Assembly (NCBI GenBank): GCA_044225825.1
Contig: JBGAIB010000002.1
Span: 248,001-312,000, forward strand
DNA: 64,000 bases
Origin: Bog-950 sp044225825
GTDB lineage: Bacteria > Bacteroidota > Bacteroidia > Chitinophagales > LD1
Reading direction: 5' to 3'
The position numbers and the translations under genes were made by a program. Positions 8,036 to 18,600 of the stretch are shown one piece after another; positions within the stretch are counted from its first letter, which is position 1, and every line of letters begins with the position of its first letter. The notes under the pieces are model-generated. The model did no database searches and was not told the DNA's origin. It saw only the letters and a program-made list of their open reading frames with translations.

Positions 8036-9310
8036 ATGCAGGGCAAGAAAAAGCATCAGGAGGGAGGTTCCATATTTAATGTAATGCTTCTATTCCGGGA
8101 AGCCTTTCTCACTACCATATTTACCTTTGCTATTGCCGTTGTTATCTATCTGTTATCTGCTTACCTATTGCATTTTAATTCGCATGCCTATAACAGTTTT
8201 CATCAGGCGCTGGCTCAATTTCAATATACCGATTTAGTGTTTTCAGCACGCGATAGCACGTTGACGGATACCCGCATCGTTATCGTTAACTCCGGCGATG
8301 CCGCTTGCCGTGGTGCTTATCGCGAACAGCTCGCCCACAAGCTCGAGCTTATTCAACAACAGGAACCTGCTATTGTTGGTTTGGATGTAATTTTTGACGA
8401 TAAACCAGCGGGCGACTCTTGTACATCTGCCGACGATTACCTTCAAAGTGTACTGGCAAAAATGCCGACCCTTGTCAGCGCATCTATTATAAGATATAAG
8501 AACCCCGAAAGCCAGAATCCTGAAATAGATAAAATTGTTGGGTCAGATCTCCGATTTGGCTTAAAAGACAGGGAAGGGTTTTCAAACATTCCGGGCAAAC
8601 CATCAGAAATAGTCCGTTACTTTAAGCCGCGGATCGAATTCAATGGCAAAGTTTACGAGTCATTTGCAGTCAAAATTGCAAGTGCTGTTAATCGTGACAT
8701 AGTAGAAAAGCAGTTGCCCAAAGAGTGTATTGAAAACGAGGTTATCAATTACCGTATAAAGAAGTTTGACATAATAGATGCCTCCGAAGTATATCAAGGA
8801 AGCCCAGCCCTTGGTCGTTTGAAGGGTAAAATTGTATTGGTGGGCTATCTTGGTGCAAACGTGAATCAGTTTTCTTTAAGAGATAATTACGTAACACCAA
8901 TGAACCGGAGTTTTGGTGGGCATACCATACCGGACACTTATGGCGTACAGATACATGCTCAAATAATCTCCATGCTGCTTAACAACCGAGGTATAATAGA
9001 GTTGCCTTTCGTTGTTAAGTGGTTTCTTTCCTTCATCATTTGCTATCTGCATCTGCTACTTTTTTTATACCTCTACCGAAACCATCATGGCTGGTTTCAT
9101 TTAGTGTCTAAAACAGTACAATTAATTTCCTTTATCGTTATACTTGTTCTGGCAATAGCGTTGATTGCCGGTTCTGCACGTATTAAACTCGAGCCGGCCT
9201 CCCTCTTATTGCCGGTTGTGCTTTCGGTTGATTGTATCTACTTCTTTGAGCCATTAGTTGCCATAGCAGGAAAAAGGCTGGGCATAAAAACTTATTTTGA
9301 TCATCACTAA
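8036..9310 (+). CDS. CHASE2 domain membrane sensor without output domain
   Basis: A 424-residue membrane protein. An N-terminal transmembrane helix (about residues 23-45) is followed by a CHASE2 extracytoplasmic domain of about 270 residues. Recognisable features are FSARDS, the strand RIVIVNSGD, and the IVGLDVIFDD block, then GKIVLVGYLGA and the HAQIISMLL element that precedes the terminal helices. Three C-terminal transmembrane helices follow and the protein ends. There is no kinase, cyclase or other cytoplasmic output domain, which CHASE2 proteins normally have. A TTG at 8012 would add eight residues; I prefer ATG 8036. It follows the caspase gene and precedes the next gene by 2 bases, so it most likely senses for or scaffolds the neighbouring proteins. 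Confidence 0.85.
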   Translation: MQGKKKHQEGGSIFNVMLLFREAFLTTIFTFAIAVVIYLLSAYLLHFNSHAYNSFHQALAQFQYTDLVFSARDSTLTDTRIVIVNSGDAACRGAYREQLAHKLELIQQQEPAIVGLDVIFDDKPAGDSCTSADDYLQSVLAKMPTLVSASIIRYKNPESQNPEIDKIVGSDLRFGLKDREGFSNIPGKPSEIVRYFKPRIEFNGKVYESFAVKIASAVNRDIVEKQLPKECIENEVINYRIKKFDIIDASEVYQGSPALGRLKGKIVLVGYLGANVNQFSLRDNYVTPMNRSFGGHTIPDTYGVQIHAQIISMLLNNRGIIELPFVVKWFLSFIICYLHLLLFLYLYRNHHGWFHLVSKTVQLISFIVILVLAIALIAGSARIKLEPASLLLPVVLSVDCIYFFEPLVAIAGKRLGIKTYFDHH

Positions 9311-9312
9311 CC

Positions 9313-10254
9313 ATGAAAGCCGCTTTTACCATTCTACTAACGCTGGGAGTCCTTTGGGCCAGTTCAGCCGTGCATGTACAAAGCTATGTGGGAGGCGTGA
9401 GCATTTGGAGGGTAAATGAGAGCGGCTCCATGGTAAATCAAATTTCAACCACCACTAACATTACCACCATTTCCATTGGTTCCCCAGAGCGACTACTAAT
9501 GGACCGACATGCGCAAGTACTAGTTTCCATTAATGATACAGCTGGTGTTTGGCTAAAAACCGAAAATAAACGTGACACCTTTTCGTACCAGCAATTGCTT
9601 GCCATTTACGAACACAGCATCGGTTGGAATGCGCAGCTAGGCGATATCATCGCGAAAGTCCTTCACCCACACGAAGAGGACAAGGATGGACCCGCAGCAC
9701 AGTTTATGGGCATTATTGCAGCAGATGTAAGACAGTTGCCCTTGGCAGGAGGCGAGGTTTTTCCGATAAGCGGCATAGCGCTAGCGATGGAGGATTTTAC
9801 ATTTCACTGGACAGCTGCAGGGCGGTACAAGTTTGTTCTGAAGGTATTAAAGGAAAAAAATTCAGGTGTTACCATTCTGGAAAAAGAGCTAAGCGACACG
9901 TTCTACCAGCCGAGCAAAACAGAGTTGAAATCTTTCCCTAAAGGCGTTGAGGTGTATTGGTGCGTGTCGGCAGATGGCAGCATCGACCCTCACAATATGG
10001 CCACATTCAAGCTTGTTGACAAAGCAACGCTGCGTGAAACAGAACAAAAAAATAAAAATCTATTTAGTGATAAACGGCTCAGCGGTGTTGCGTTAGCTCT
10101 CTCGAAAGCCGCTTATTACGAAAGTACAGGCGAATGGTCCCTGGCTAAAAAATATTACCGCCAAGCGGCAAAAGCGCGGGGCCGGAACGATTATGTAAGA
10201 AATTGCTACGTTCTCTTTTTACAGAAGTATCAGTCCTCGAAAGAAAACCTATAA
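9313..10254 (+). CDS. Exported protein of unknown family, last gene of the caspase-CHASE2 operon
   Basis: A 313-residue protein with a cleavable-looking signal peptide (MKAAFTILLTLGVLWASSAVHVQS). The central part is beta-rich and unrecognised. The C-terminal 50 residues (ALSKAAYYESTGEWSLAKKYYRQA) look like one or two tetratricopeptide-type helical hairpins, suggesting protein binding. It starts 2 bases after the CHASE2 stop codon, so it is translated from the same message. Its function is unknown. The neighbourhood implies a periplasmic partner or substrate of the caspase or CHASE2 protein. Confidence 0.75.
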   Translation: MKAAFTILLTLGVLWASSAVHVQSYVGGVSIWRVNESGSMVNQISTTTNITTISIGSPERLLMDRHAQVLVSINDTAGVWLKTENKRDTFSYQQLLAIYEHSIGWNAQLGDIIAKVLHPHEEDKDGPAAQFMGIIAADVRQLPLAGGEVFPISGIALAMEDFTFHWTAAGRYKFVLKVLKEKNSGVTILEKELSDTFYQPSKTELKSFPKGVEVYWCVSADGSIDPHNMATFKLVDKATLRETEQKNKNLFSDKRLSGVALALSKAAYYESTGEWSLAKKYYRQAAKARGRNDYVRNCYVLFLQKYQSSKENL

Positions 10255-10278
10255 GAAATTTGAGCGGGTCGAACGCTA

Positions 10279-11973
10279 TTACATAGCCTTGTCGTTCACA
10301 CTATTTAAATAGCCTGCAACTTCACCAAAAAGTGGCTCCAGTGCTGATTCATCGAATGGCGATTTAAGCCCGGCCAGTTTCACCAGACCTAAAAACGATT
10401 CGCTACCACCAGCTTTGCACAAACGCAGGTAGTCGCTCCAGGCAGCTTTATAGTCCTGTTGCATTTTACTCCAGAACTGGAAGGCACAAACCTGGGCCAG
10501 GCAGTAGTCGATATAATAAAACGGGCTGCGATAGATATGGCCCTGACGTTGCCAGATGCCACCACCGGCTAAATAAGCTTGTCCATCATAATCCACCCAG
10601 GGGCGGTATTTCTGTTCAATTTCAAGCCACAACTTTTTGCGCTCGGCAGGCGTCATTTCCGGGTTTTCGTAAACGCGGTGCTGAAACTCATCCACAGATA
10701 CACCATAGGGCAAAAAGAGGATGTTGTTGCTGATATGTACAAACTTGTACTTATCAGTGTCTTCGCCAAAAAACAGGTGCATCCACGGATAAGTCAAATG
10801 CTCCATGCTCATGCTATGTATCTCACAGGCTTCGTATGTTGGCCAGTAGTACTCTTCCACCTCAAAAAAGCGGCTTTGGAATACCTGAAAAGCATGTCCG
10901 GCTTCGTGTGTAAGTACATCTACATCACCGATGGTGCCGTTGAAGTTGGCAAAAATGAAAGGTGCCTTGTGTTTAGGAAACAGTGTGCAATAGCCGCCGC
11001 TTGCCTTACCCTTTTTATTTACCAGATCCATCAACTCGTTGCTCACCATAAAGTCGAAGAACTCCCTTGTTTCAGGCGATAGTTCGGCATACATCTTCTG
11101 TCCGTTCGCAACAATCTCTTCGGGCGTGCCCTTTGGCGCAGGGTTGCCGCTGTCGAAATTGTGGTTCCAGTCGTACACTTTTAGTTTATCTACACCAATA
11201 CGCTGGCGTTGGCGTTCGCGCAACTGTGTAGCGATAGGAACTACATATTTACGCACCTGTTCGCGGAACACAGCTACCTTTTCGGCATTGTAATCGGTGC
11301 GCGACATCCGGTAATAAGCCAATTCCACAAAGTTCTTGTAGCCCAGCTTTGTTGCCATGCGGTGACGCACTTTTACTAACAGGTCGTATAACTCATCAAA
11401 CTTCTGTTCGTGCTGTGCAAACCAACCCCATTTTGCTTCATATGCCTTTTTGCGAACGGCTCTGTCGGTTGATTCCGCAAATGCCTCCAGAGCAGAAAGG
11501 GTGATTTTCTCGCCATTGAATTCCACTTCAGCACTGGCTACCAGCTTGGTGTATTCGGTCCCCAGGCGATTCTCTTCTTTCAGGTCATCAATTATGCTGG
11601 TGTCGAAAGTTTTAAGGCTAATATCTGCCAGGCGGAATAACTGCTGCCCGAATTTCTTCTGTAGTTCGTCCTTAAATCGGCTATTGCCCAGTGCCTTATA
11701 AAAACGCACATTAAGGTCCTTCAATAAAGGCTCATTGGTATCAAAATAGGCCTGCTCGCTCTCATAGAAAGGATCCTGCGTATTGATGGAATTACGCACC
11801 GAAGCAAGCGAAGAAAAAGTATGGAACTCGTTTTTCAGTTCATTGATACTGCTCAGTACTTCTTTCTGCTTTTCGGCAGTTTCGGCTGTATCAAAATTCT
11901 TTAGCAAATCATTGAACCGGTTGGCCAGCGCCTGAACATCGGGCCGGCTATAACTCATGTCAGAAAACTTCAT
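10279..11973 (-). CDS. M3 family oligoendopeptidase
   Basis: A 564-residue zinc metallopeptidase of the M3 (PepF/thimet) family. The zinc motif HEAGH is at residues 356-360, with the third ligand Glu in ACEIHSMSME about 25 residues later. The surrounding FNGTIGDVDVLTHEAGHAFQ and the C-terminal tyrosine-rich PFYYIDYCLAQ match the family. It has no signal peptide and should degrade short peptides in the cytoplasm. ATG 11973 is chosen over a TTG 33 bases upstream because it gives the usual family N-terminus. It is convergent with the caspase operon (24-base gap). Confidence 0.93.
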   Translation of the reverse strand: MKFSDMSYSRPDVQALANRFNDLLKNFDTAETAEKQKEVLSSINELKNEFHTFSSLASVRNSINTQDPFYESEQAYFDTNEPLLKDLNVRFYKALGNSRFKDELQKKFGQQLFRLADISLKTFDTSIIDDLKEENRLGTEYTKLVASAEVEFNGEKITLSALEAFAESTDRAVRKKAYEAKWGWFAQHEQKFDELYDLLVKVRHRMATKLGYKNFVELAYYRMSRTDYNAEKVAVFREQVRKYVVPIATQLRERQRQRIGVDKLKVYDWNHNFDSGNPAPKGTPEEIVANGQKMYAELSPETREFFDFMVSNELMDLVNKKGKASGGYCTLFPKHKAPFIFANFNGTIGDVDVLTHEAGHAFQVFQSRFFEVEEYYWPTYEACEIHSMSMEHLTYPWMHLFFGEDTDKYKFVHISNNILFLPYGVSVDEFQHRVYENPEMTPAERKKLWLEIEQKYRPWVDYDGQAYLAGGGIWQRQGHIYRSPFYYIDYCLAQVCAFQFWSKMQQDYKAAWSDYLRLCKAGGSESFLGLVKLAGLKSPFDESALEPLFGEVAGYLNSVNDKAM

Positions 11974-12157
11974 TAAACCACTTATTTTGGGCAGCAAACC
12001 TAACAAAAACTACATCTTCGATCGGTTGCTGCGCCAGGCAGAATCTGTTTTTGAAAAAATACGGGAAACAAAAGCAAGCTCTAATATCCTTCCTTTATCC
12101 TTGTAAAAAAAGAACTTACCCTAACAATAAACAGCTGATTATTAGTAAGATAGCCTA

Positions 12158-13816
12158 TTATTTACGAGCTGAGAGAATTTCGCTGTATTGTGCCTTGTTT
12201 GCCAGCACATCCAACGCTTTGGCCACTTCGGGGTCGTTCTGGTAACTCTTTTTAACCTTACCATAAGCATAAAAATAACGGCCTACGATTTCGTTTTCCA
12301 GAACTGTAATGATTTCGGCTTTATGGTCTTTTACATCCTGTTCCTTGCTGTGTTGCAGCTTTTGGCGGATGGTTTCATATTGGCTCTTTACGGCATCAAA
12401 ATACTTTTCCTCGGTAGCAGCGTCCTTCAAAGCTTCCAGCTTTTCTTCCGAAACCGACTTGCTGTCCCACTGTTTATCCTTTACAAAAGCTACAAAATCG
12501 GCGAAGTCCTTTTCGGATAAATGGAATGCTGCAGGATCTTCAATAGCAGGATGCTGCAGCGTATAATAGGTAGCAAAATCAAATATCAAATTAGCCGAGG
12601 CCAATGATTCGGCAATTTTGCTGTGTTCGGGCTTGGGAAGTACTACATCAGGGTCAATACCGCCGCCGTCCCACACCTGACGTCCGTTCTTCGTAGTAAA
12701 TGCTTTCTTCAACGAATCGGGCACATGCTTCACACTGCCATCAGCATTACGTTCGGCGTAAATAAGGGCCTGTATACAACGGCCTGAAGGGATGTAATAC
12801 TTGGCGGTAGTAACTTTCAGCATGGTGTTATACGAAAGTGGCTTGGTTACCTGCACCAACCCTTTACCATAGGTTTTTTGACCAATAATCACCGCGCGGT
12901 CATAATCCTGCAGCGTACCTGAAACGATTTCGGAGGCTGAAGCGGACATACTGTTCGTTAAAACTGTAATAGGTATATGCAGATCATCCGGGTCGTTAAG
13001 GGTTTTAAACGTGTTGTTCCACTCCTCCACCTTGCCGCGGGTATCAACCACCAACTGGTTTTTATCAATAAAGATGTTTACAATGTTTACGGCTTCTACC
13101 AGTAGCCCACCGGGGTTGCTGCGTAAATCCAGTATTAAGCCGCTCATATTAGGATTAGCCTTTTTCAAACTATCAAAGGCGTCTTTTACATCTTGACCGG
13201 CATGCTCATTAAATATTTTCAATTTAATGCAGCCAACAGTCGGGCTTACCATTCCAAAGAAGGGCACATTGGTTTCCTGCACTTCAGCACGGGCAATGGT
13301 TTGATTAATAACTTTTGTTTCCGTCAGTGAAGTTTTACGCTCCAGTTGCAGGTTTACATTGCTGTTAGGCTCGCCAATCAAAAACTTCTCTATTTCTTCC
13401 TTCTTACGATCCTTCGTGTTATTGCCGTCGATGGCCTTAATTACATCGCCTACCTTAATGCCGGCCTTATCTGCAGGGCGGCCTTGCCATACACCGATAA
13501 CTACAGGATAGCTATTCATTATTTCAATGTCAATGCCCAATCCGCCAAACTTGCCCTCCTGTTGTATACGAGCGGTTTCAATTTGCGACTGGCTGAAATA
13601 ATTGGTGAAGGGGTCAAGCGTTTTAAGCATACCATCCACACAGGTGCGCATCAGTTTAGAAGGTTCTACTTCGTCAACATAGCTGGTATTTACCTCGTGA
13701 TATAGGTTTGAAAATATATCCATGTTTTTGGATACCTCGAAGTAATAGTCGGCAAAAGAGAAACTGCCAACCACTACCAGGGCTGCTACCAAAAACTTTA
13801 TGTATCTGCTCTTCAT
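12158..13816 (-). CDS. S41 family C-terminal processing peptidase (copy 1)
   Basis: A 552-residue exported or membrane-anchored serine protease. An N-terminal hydrophobic segment (residues 8-24) acts as signal or anchor. It is followed by a helical region, a PDZ domain (about residues 85-165: GGLGIDIEI, AGIKVGDVI) and the S41 catalytic domain. Catalytic Ser293 lies in SASASEI and Lys318 in KTYGKG, 25 residues apart as in Tsp/CtpA. Such proteases trim or degrade periplasmic proteins from their C-termini. It lies 27 bases downstream of a paralogue with the same architecture, and the two are probably one operon. It is about as long as typical Bacteroidota CtpA-type proteins. Confidence 0.93.
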   Translation of the reverse strand: MKSRYIKFLVAALVVVGSFSFADYYFEVSKNMDIFSNLYHEVNTSYVDEVEPSKLMRTCVDGMLKTLDPFTNYFSQSQIETARIQQEGKFGGLGIDIEIMNSYPVVIGVWQGRPADKAGIKVGDVIKAIDGNNTKDRKKEEIEKFLIGEPNSNVNLQLERKTSLTETKVINQTIARAEVQETNVPFFGMVSPTVGCIKLKIFNEHAGQDVKDAFDSLKKANPNMSGLILDLRSNPGGLLVEAVNIVNIFIDKNQLVVDTRGKVEEWNNTFKTLNDPDDLHIPITVLTNSMSASASEIVSGTLQDYDRAVIIGQKTYGKGLVQVTKPLSYNTMLKVTTAKYYIPSGRCIQALIYAERNADGSVKHVPDSLKKAFTTKNGRQVWDGGGIDPDVVLPKPEHSKIAESLASANLIFDFATYYTLQHPAIEDPAAFHLSEKDFADFVAFVKDKQWDSKSVSEEKLEALKDAATEEKYFDAVKSQYETIRQKLQHSKEQDVKDHKAEIITVLENEIVGRYFYAYGKVKKSYQNDPEVAKALDVLANKAQYSEILSARK

Positions 13817-13843
13817 GATGCTCTTGCTTAGTGCCGTTTCCGG

Positions 13844-15511
13844 TTATTTCTTCGCTAAAATTTCGCTCACCTTTTTAGGGTCATTTAATACCTCTATGGC
13901 TTTCTTTAATTCCTGGTCGCTGCGTAAGGCACTTTCAATACGGCCTGTACCTAAATAATAACGGGCAGCAATTTCCTCCTCCAGCATACTCTTTAACTGC
14001 ACTTTTTCCTTTATCAGGTCATTCTGTTTGTCGTGCATCATTGTTTTCTTCAGGGCTTCCAGATCCTCTTTTAACGATGTGGTATAACCTTCTTTTTCCG
14101 CAGCCGCTTTCAGTTCTTCATACAACTTCTCGCTCCTGGTTGTGTAGTCATAATCCTTTTTGCTTACCCAGTCCACAAAAGCCTGGTATTCGGCGTTGGT
14201 TAGGGCAAAGGTTTTGGCATCGGCTATTTTATCGTGCCGCATGCGGTAATCGTTGGCGTATTGAAAAATGAGATTCTTTGTGATAAGGCTGATAGCAATA
14301 TTGGATAGTTTCTCCGGCTCCATAGTAATGTCCGGATCAATGCCGCCACCATCCCAAACCTGACGGCCATTCTTTGTTTTGAAGGCCGTTTTCAGCGAAT
14401 CTGCAACACGCTTAACGCTACCATCTTCGTTGCGCTCGGCATAGTTAATGGCCTGTATGCAACGACCTGAAGGAATGTAATACTTCGCAGTTGTAATTTT
14501 AAGTTTAGCGCCATACACCAGGTTGTGGGTGCTTTGCACCAATCCTTTTCCAAACGTTTTTTGGCCCACTACCACGGCACGGTCTAAATCCTGTAATGAA
14601 CCGGAAACAATCTCTGCCGCTGAAGCAGATCCGCCATCGGCCAGCACCACCATTGGTAATTTGGCGTCTACAGCATCATTAAGCGTGTAATACGCCTTGT
14701 TCATGTCTTCGATCCTACCCTTGGTGCTTACTATTTCCGTATGCTTATCGGTAAATACGTTCACCACATTAATAGCTTCCGGCAATAAACCACCCGGGTT
14801 GCCACGTAAGTCAAACACCAGGCCTTTCAACTTCCCTTTGCTTTCCAATGCCTGAAGCGCGTTATGCACTTCAGCGCCGGCGCGATCCATAAAACCGGTT
14901 AATCGTATATAACCTATACCATCGCCCACCATGCCGTAATATGGCACGTTCTTAATCTTAATTTCTTCGCGGGTCATGGTTACGTAAAACTCCTCAGGCG
15001 TACCGGAAGCTGTGGGTCGGCTTACCTTTACTTTTACCTGGGTTCCGGGTTTGCCCTTCAACATAGCGCTAACCTGGTCGGTGCGGTAATTTTTAGCGCT
15101 TTTGCCATCCACTTCAATCAGGCGATCGCCGGCACGCAGACCTGCTTTGTGCGCAGGAAATCCCTCATAGGGCTCCGATACTATTACCCAATCCTGTTCC
15201 GTACCAATAACCGCGCCTATGCCCCCATAGCGGCCGGTAGTTTGGGTACGATACTCCTCCATGTCTTCTTCCGCAATAAAGTCAGTATACGGATCCAGGC
15301 TTTCCAGCATCTCGTACACACCGCTTTTCATCAACTTGGTAGGGTTCAGGGTATCTACATAGTACGTGTTCAACTCCTTGTAGAGCGTTACGTATATATC
15401 CAGGTTCTTCTTCTCTTCAAAGTCGCTGTAAGGCGCAGCTGTAAAGGCCCAAATGGCTACAGCAAAGGCCACTACAGCCACAGGTGTAAAATATTTCAGG
15501 TAACGCTTCAT
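13844..15511 (-). CDS. S41 family C-terminal processing peptidase (copy 2)
   Basis: A 555-residue paralogue of the preceding gene with the same layout: an N-terminal hydrophobic segment (residues 9-26), a PDZ domain (about 90-165) and a catalytic S41 domain. Ser297 is in GSASAAE and Lys322 in KTFGKG. Long identical stretches, for example the blocks around YYIPSGRCIQA and KNGRQVWDGGGIDPD, show that the pair arose by tandem duplication. Divergence elsewhere argues against a very recent event. It is first in the two-gene operon. A role in periplasmic protein turnover is inferred from the family. Confidence 0.93.
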   Translation of the reverse strand: MKRYLKYFTPVAVVAFAVAIWAFTAAPYSDFEEKKNLDIYVTLYKELNTYYVDTLNPTKLMKSGVYEMLESLDPYTDFIAEEDMEEYRTQTTGRYGGIGAVIGTEQDWVIVSEPYEGFPAHKAGLRAGDRLIEVDGKSAKNYRTDQVSAMLKGKPGTQVKVKVSRPTASGTPEEFYVTMTREEIKIKNVPYYGMVGDGIGYIRLTGFMDRAGAEVHNALQALESKGKLKGLVFDLRGNPGGLLPEAINVVNVFTDKHTEIVSTKGRIEDMNKAYYTLNDAVDAKLPMVVLADGGSASAAEIVSGSLQDLDRAVVVGQKTFGKGLVQSTHNLVYGAKLKITTAKYYIPSGRCIQAINYAERNEDGSVKRVADSLKTAFKTKNGRQVWDGGGIDPDITMEPEKLSNIAISLITKNLIFQYANDYRMRHDKIADAKTFALTNAEYQAFVDWVSKKDYDYTTRSEKLYEELKAAAEKEGYTTSLKEDLEALKKTMMHDKQNDLIKEKVQLKSMLEEEIAARYYLGTGRIESALRSDQELKKAIEVLNDPKKVSEILAKK

Positions 15512-15640
15512 CCCGGTTTCGGTAATTATCTCTCGGTAAACATAATTTTTAACGGGTACTTACTGAAATTGTTGCCGCCCGTTAACCGGCCTTTATGAAT
15601 TTTTAATTCGATTGGTTGTTTTCAATCCGTATTTAGCATA

Positions 15641-15686
15641 AAACGCAGCATGCCGCCGTAAGTAACAAACTACGCTGGCGGCATGC
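15641..15686 (-). terminator. Intrinsic terminator after the giant surface protein gene
   Basis: GCATGCCGCC (15648-15657) pairs perfectly with GGCGGCATGC (15677-15686) around a 19-base loop. Read on the minus strand, the stem is followed by TGCGTTTTA. It starts 10 bases after the stop codon of the 2492-residue protein. The 10-bp GC-rich stem and following T-run make a plausible factor-independent terminator. Confidence 0.65.
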
Positions 15687-15695
15687 CGGTTGGTA

Positions 15696-18600
15696 TTAGC
15701 GACGCACTACAAACTTGCGCATCAATTTATCATCGTTGTATTTAATACGGATATAGTATTCGCCAGCGCGCATACTTTCAATCGGCACTTCGTAATCGCT
15801 GCGGCCGGCCGGTAAATTGTATCCCTGCTCGGGTATTACGTATTGCCCCAGGTTGTTTACTACGGCAATGAACACCTCGCCGGCCTTAGGCAGAATAAGG
15901 CCCAATGTAGCATGGTCGCTGCTCGGATTAGGCGAAGGACCTACCAACTGGATAGCCTCGTTGAGGGATACGCACTGCTTGTTATTTCCAGTGCTGATTT
16001 CCGTTTCGCCTTTGTTTACCTCTTTGGCCTCTACGCAAACATATGTATCAGCGTGGTCGGCACTTATAATAAACTTAGCACTAAAGGTATAAGGTGTTGT
16101 TAGGCCTGAGTAAAGCAATCCGCTCCAGTCCTCGGTAAATACCCCACCAGTTCCGATGGTTGCGTATAGCTTAATGTCGGTAATAACCCGTGTGCCTAAA
16201 TTGCTTAAACGGGCATTCACGGTCACTTCAATAGTTCCGTCGCCTAAAGGCTTGATTACTGTTTCTACATTCGATACCGCTACATCCAGCGTTGTAGGCG
16301 CTACTACAAATTGGCGCGAAGTTGAATCGCTGCAACCATATTGACTATACGCTACCAGGCTAATGGTAAAGGTGTCATTACTCAAATAGGTATACGAAGG
16401 ATTCTCGTCGGTACTTAAACTTCCGTCGCCAAAATACCATTGATATGTATTAGCGCCTGCGCTTTGATTTGTAAAGGTGATGGTTGCGGGGGCCTCGCCA
16501 TATAATGGGTAAATGCCGAAGTCGGCAAGCGGATTAGATTTTACGCTCACCGATTTAGTAACCGAATCAACGCAACCGCTCGTAGTAGTTACTATCAATT
16601 GTACCTGATAGGTCCCGCTATCTGTAAACTGATGTTGCGGCGTTTGACTATTGTAATGGCTTCCGTTAATAGTCCATTGCCAGCTGGTAACAGATTCGCT
16701 TGGCGAAAGTGTGATGTCCTGAGGTTGATAAGGTTGCGAATAACAGCCCACCGTTCCGTTGAAGTCAGCCACAGGAGGGTCTACAATTGTTACCACATGT
16801 ATGGCTGTATCCACACAGCCAATGGCATTTTCCGCCAGCAGGGTAACAGGATAGCTGTTGGCAGTAGTATAGGTATGCTGCGGATTTTGAGACAAGGATG
16901 CATTGCCATCTCCAAAGTCCCATGTCCACCCAACTACTGCGAACGATTGCGTTTGATCTGTAAACTGAGTTACTTCACCCAAGCATATATGGCTGTAATC
17001 AAAGTCGGCCTGGAAGTAAGCAAACACCTCCACCGTTTGCTGTATCGTATCCGAACAACCCTGATTGCTGGTTACCACTAATTGAACCGGCACCACGCCC
17101 TGATTCAGGAAGGTATAAGCCACATTTTGAGCAGCATACTGATCTGTAAAATTGAATGTCCAATCCCAGTTGATAAGTACATCGCCGCCTATTACTGTGC
17201 TGTTGTCCATAAAAGACAAGGTGCTACCGGCACAAACAGGGCCGTTATATATGAACGACGCTGTTGGACGGGAAGATACTTTAACCGTCTTCTGTTTAAA
17301 GCCGGTACAACCGCTATCAGTCAATACTGTCATTTGAACCTGGTACGATCCCGGCAAACTGTAGTAATGCGCAATTTGCTGGGCGGAGTCTGTTGCGTTA
17401 TCACCAAAATCCCAATGGCGTGATTTGATTTGGTCTGGTGCCAGCGGGGTGGAGAGGTCGTTGAGATAAACGGTATCGCCCAAACATACATTAGCAGCTG
17501 AGAAATCGGTTAACGGCGCTACCCAGCTTTTTGTAACCTGTATAGTGTCAAAAGACACACAAGTGTTGATGTCCTGCACCACCACACTTAACTCGCCACT
17601 GGCGGTAACGGTGATAGTACTGCCTGTTGCACCATTGCTCCACAAGATAGTTTGTGCTGTATAAGGCGCGGTAACGAGGCTAATATCATTGCCTTCGCAA
17701 ACCGTGGTATCCGTTGGCAGCAGTGAATGATAAGCAAAGCTGTCTACCTGCAGATGTACCGTATCAGAAACAAAAGAACAATTATTCGTATCGGTCATTA
17801 TCGCAAAATAGTTTCCGGAGTTGGATAGTGTTACAGACGGGTTGGCAACAATTAATTGAGAAGTATCGCTGTTGTACCATTTAACGGTATAAGGCGATGA
17901 GGAAAGCGCTACGGCAACTGTTGCGCTGCTGCCTGAACAGAGTACGGTATCGCCTACTGTGTTACCCTGATAAGGGATGGTAACATTTACTTCATCGCTG
18001 CTTGTTCTGCCGAACACATCAACAACCGTAACCGAGTAGGTGCCGCTAAAGCGTGCTGCGATAGTACTGGTGGTTTCGCCAGTGCTCCATAAATAACTTA
18101 CAAACCTGTTGCTGGCATCCAGTGTTACAGGGCACAGGCTATACGTTTGCACAATATTGGGGCCCAGATTAACCGGTGGTGCATACTTGTTATAAAGATA
18201 ATTTTCTACCTGCCTTCTGCTGGTGCTATCCAAAGCTGAACGATATACAATCATCTCAGCTATCTCGCCTTTAAAGTTTACGTTGTTATAACCTTTTCCA
18301 ATAAAATAATTACCATTTACGAAACTACCACCCGCGCCTGAAGTCGGGTTGGTATTAATCTGTGTTTCGTTTTGGTAAAGCAATGTTTTATTGCCAAAAT
18401 CCTTTACCGCCTCCAACAATGTATATGGGTATCCTGCCGAAGGCAGATAACCACATCCACCCGTTGGGTAATTAGTGCCGTTGTTTTTAATCAGCATTTT
18501 ATCAGCAGTGGCAAGAATCCAATAACCGTTCAGTGAAGTGGCAGGGTCGTTTAAAGCGATAAAGTTTTTAACCCCGGAATTTGCGGCGGTGCCTCCCTTA

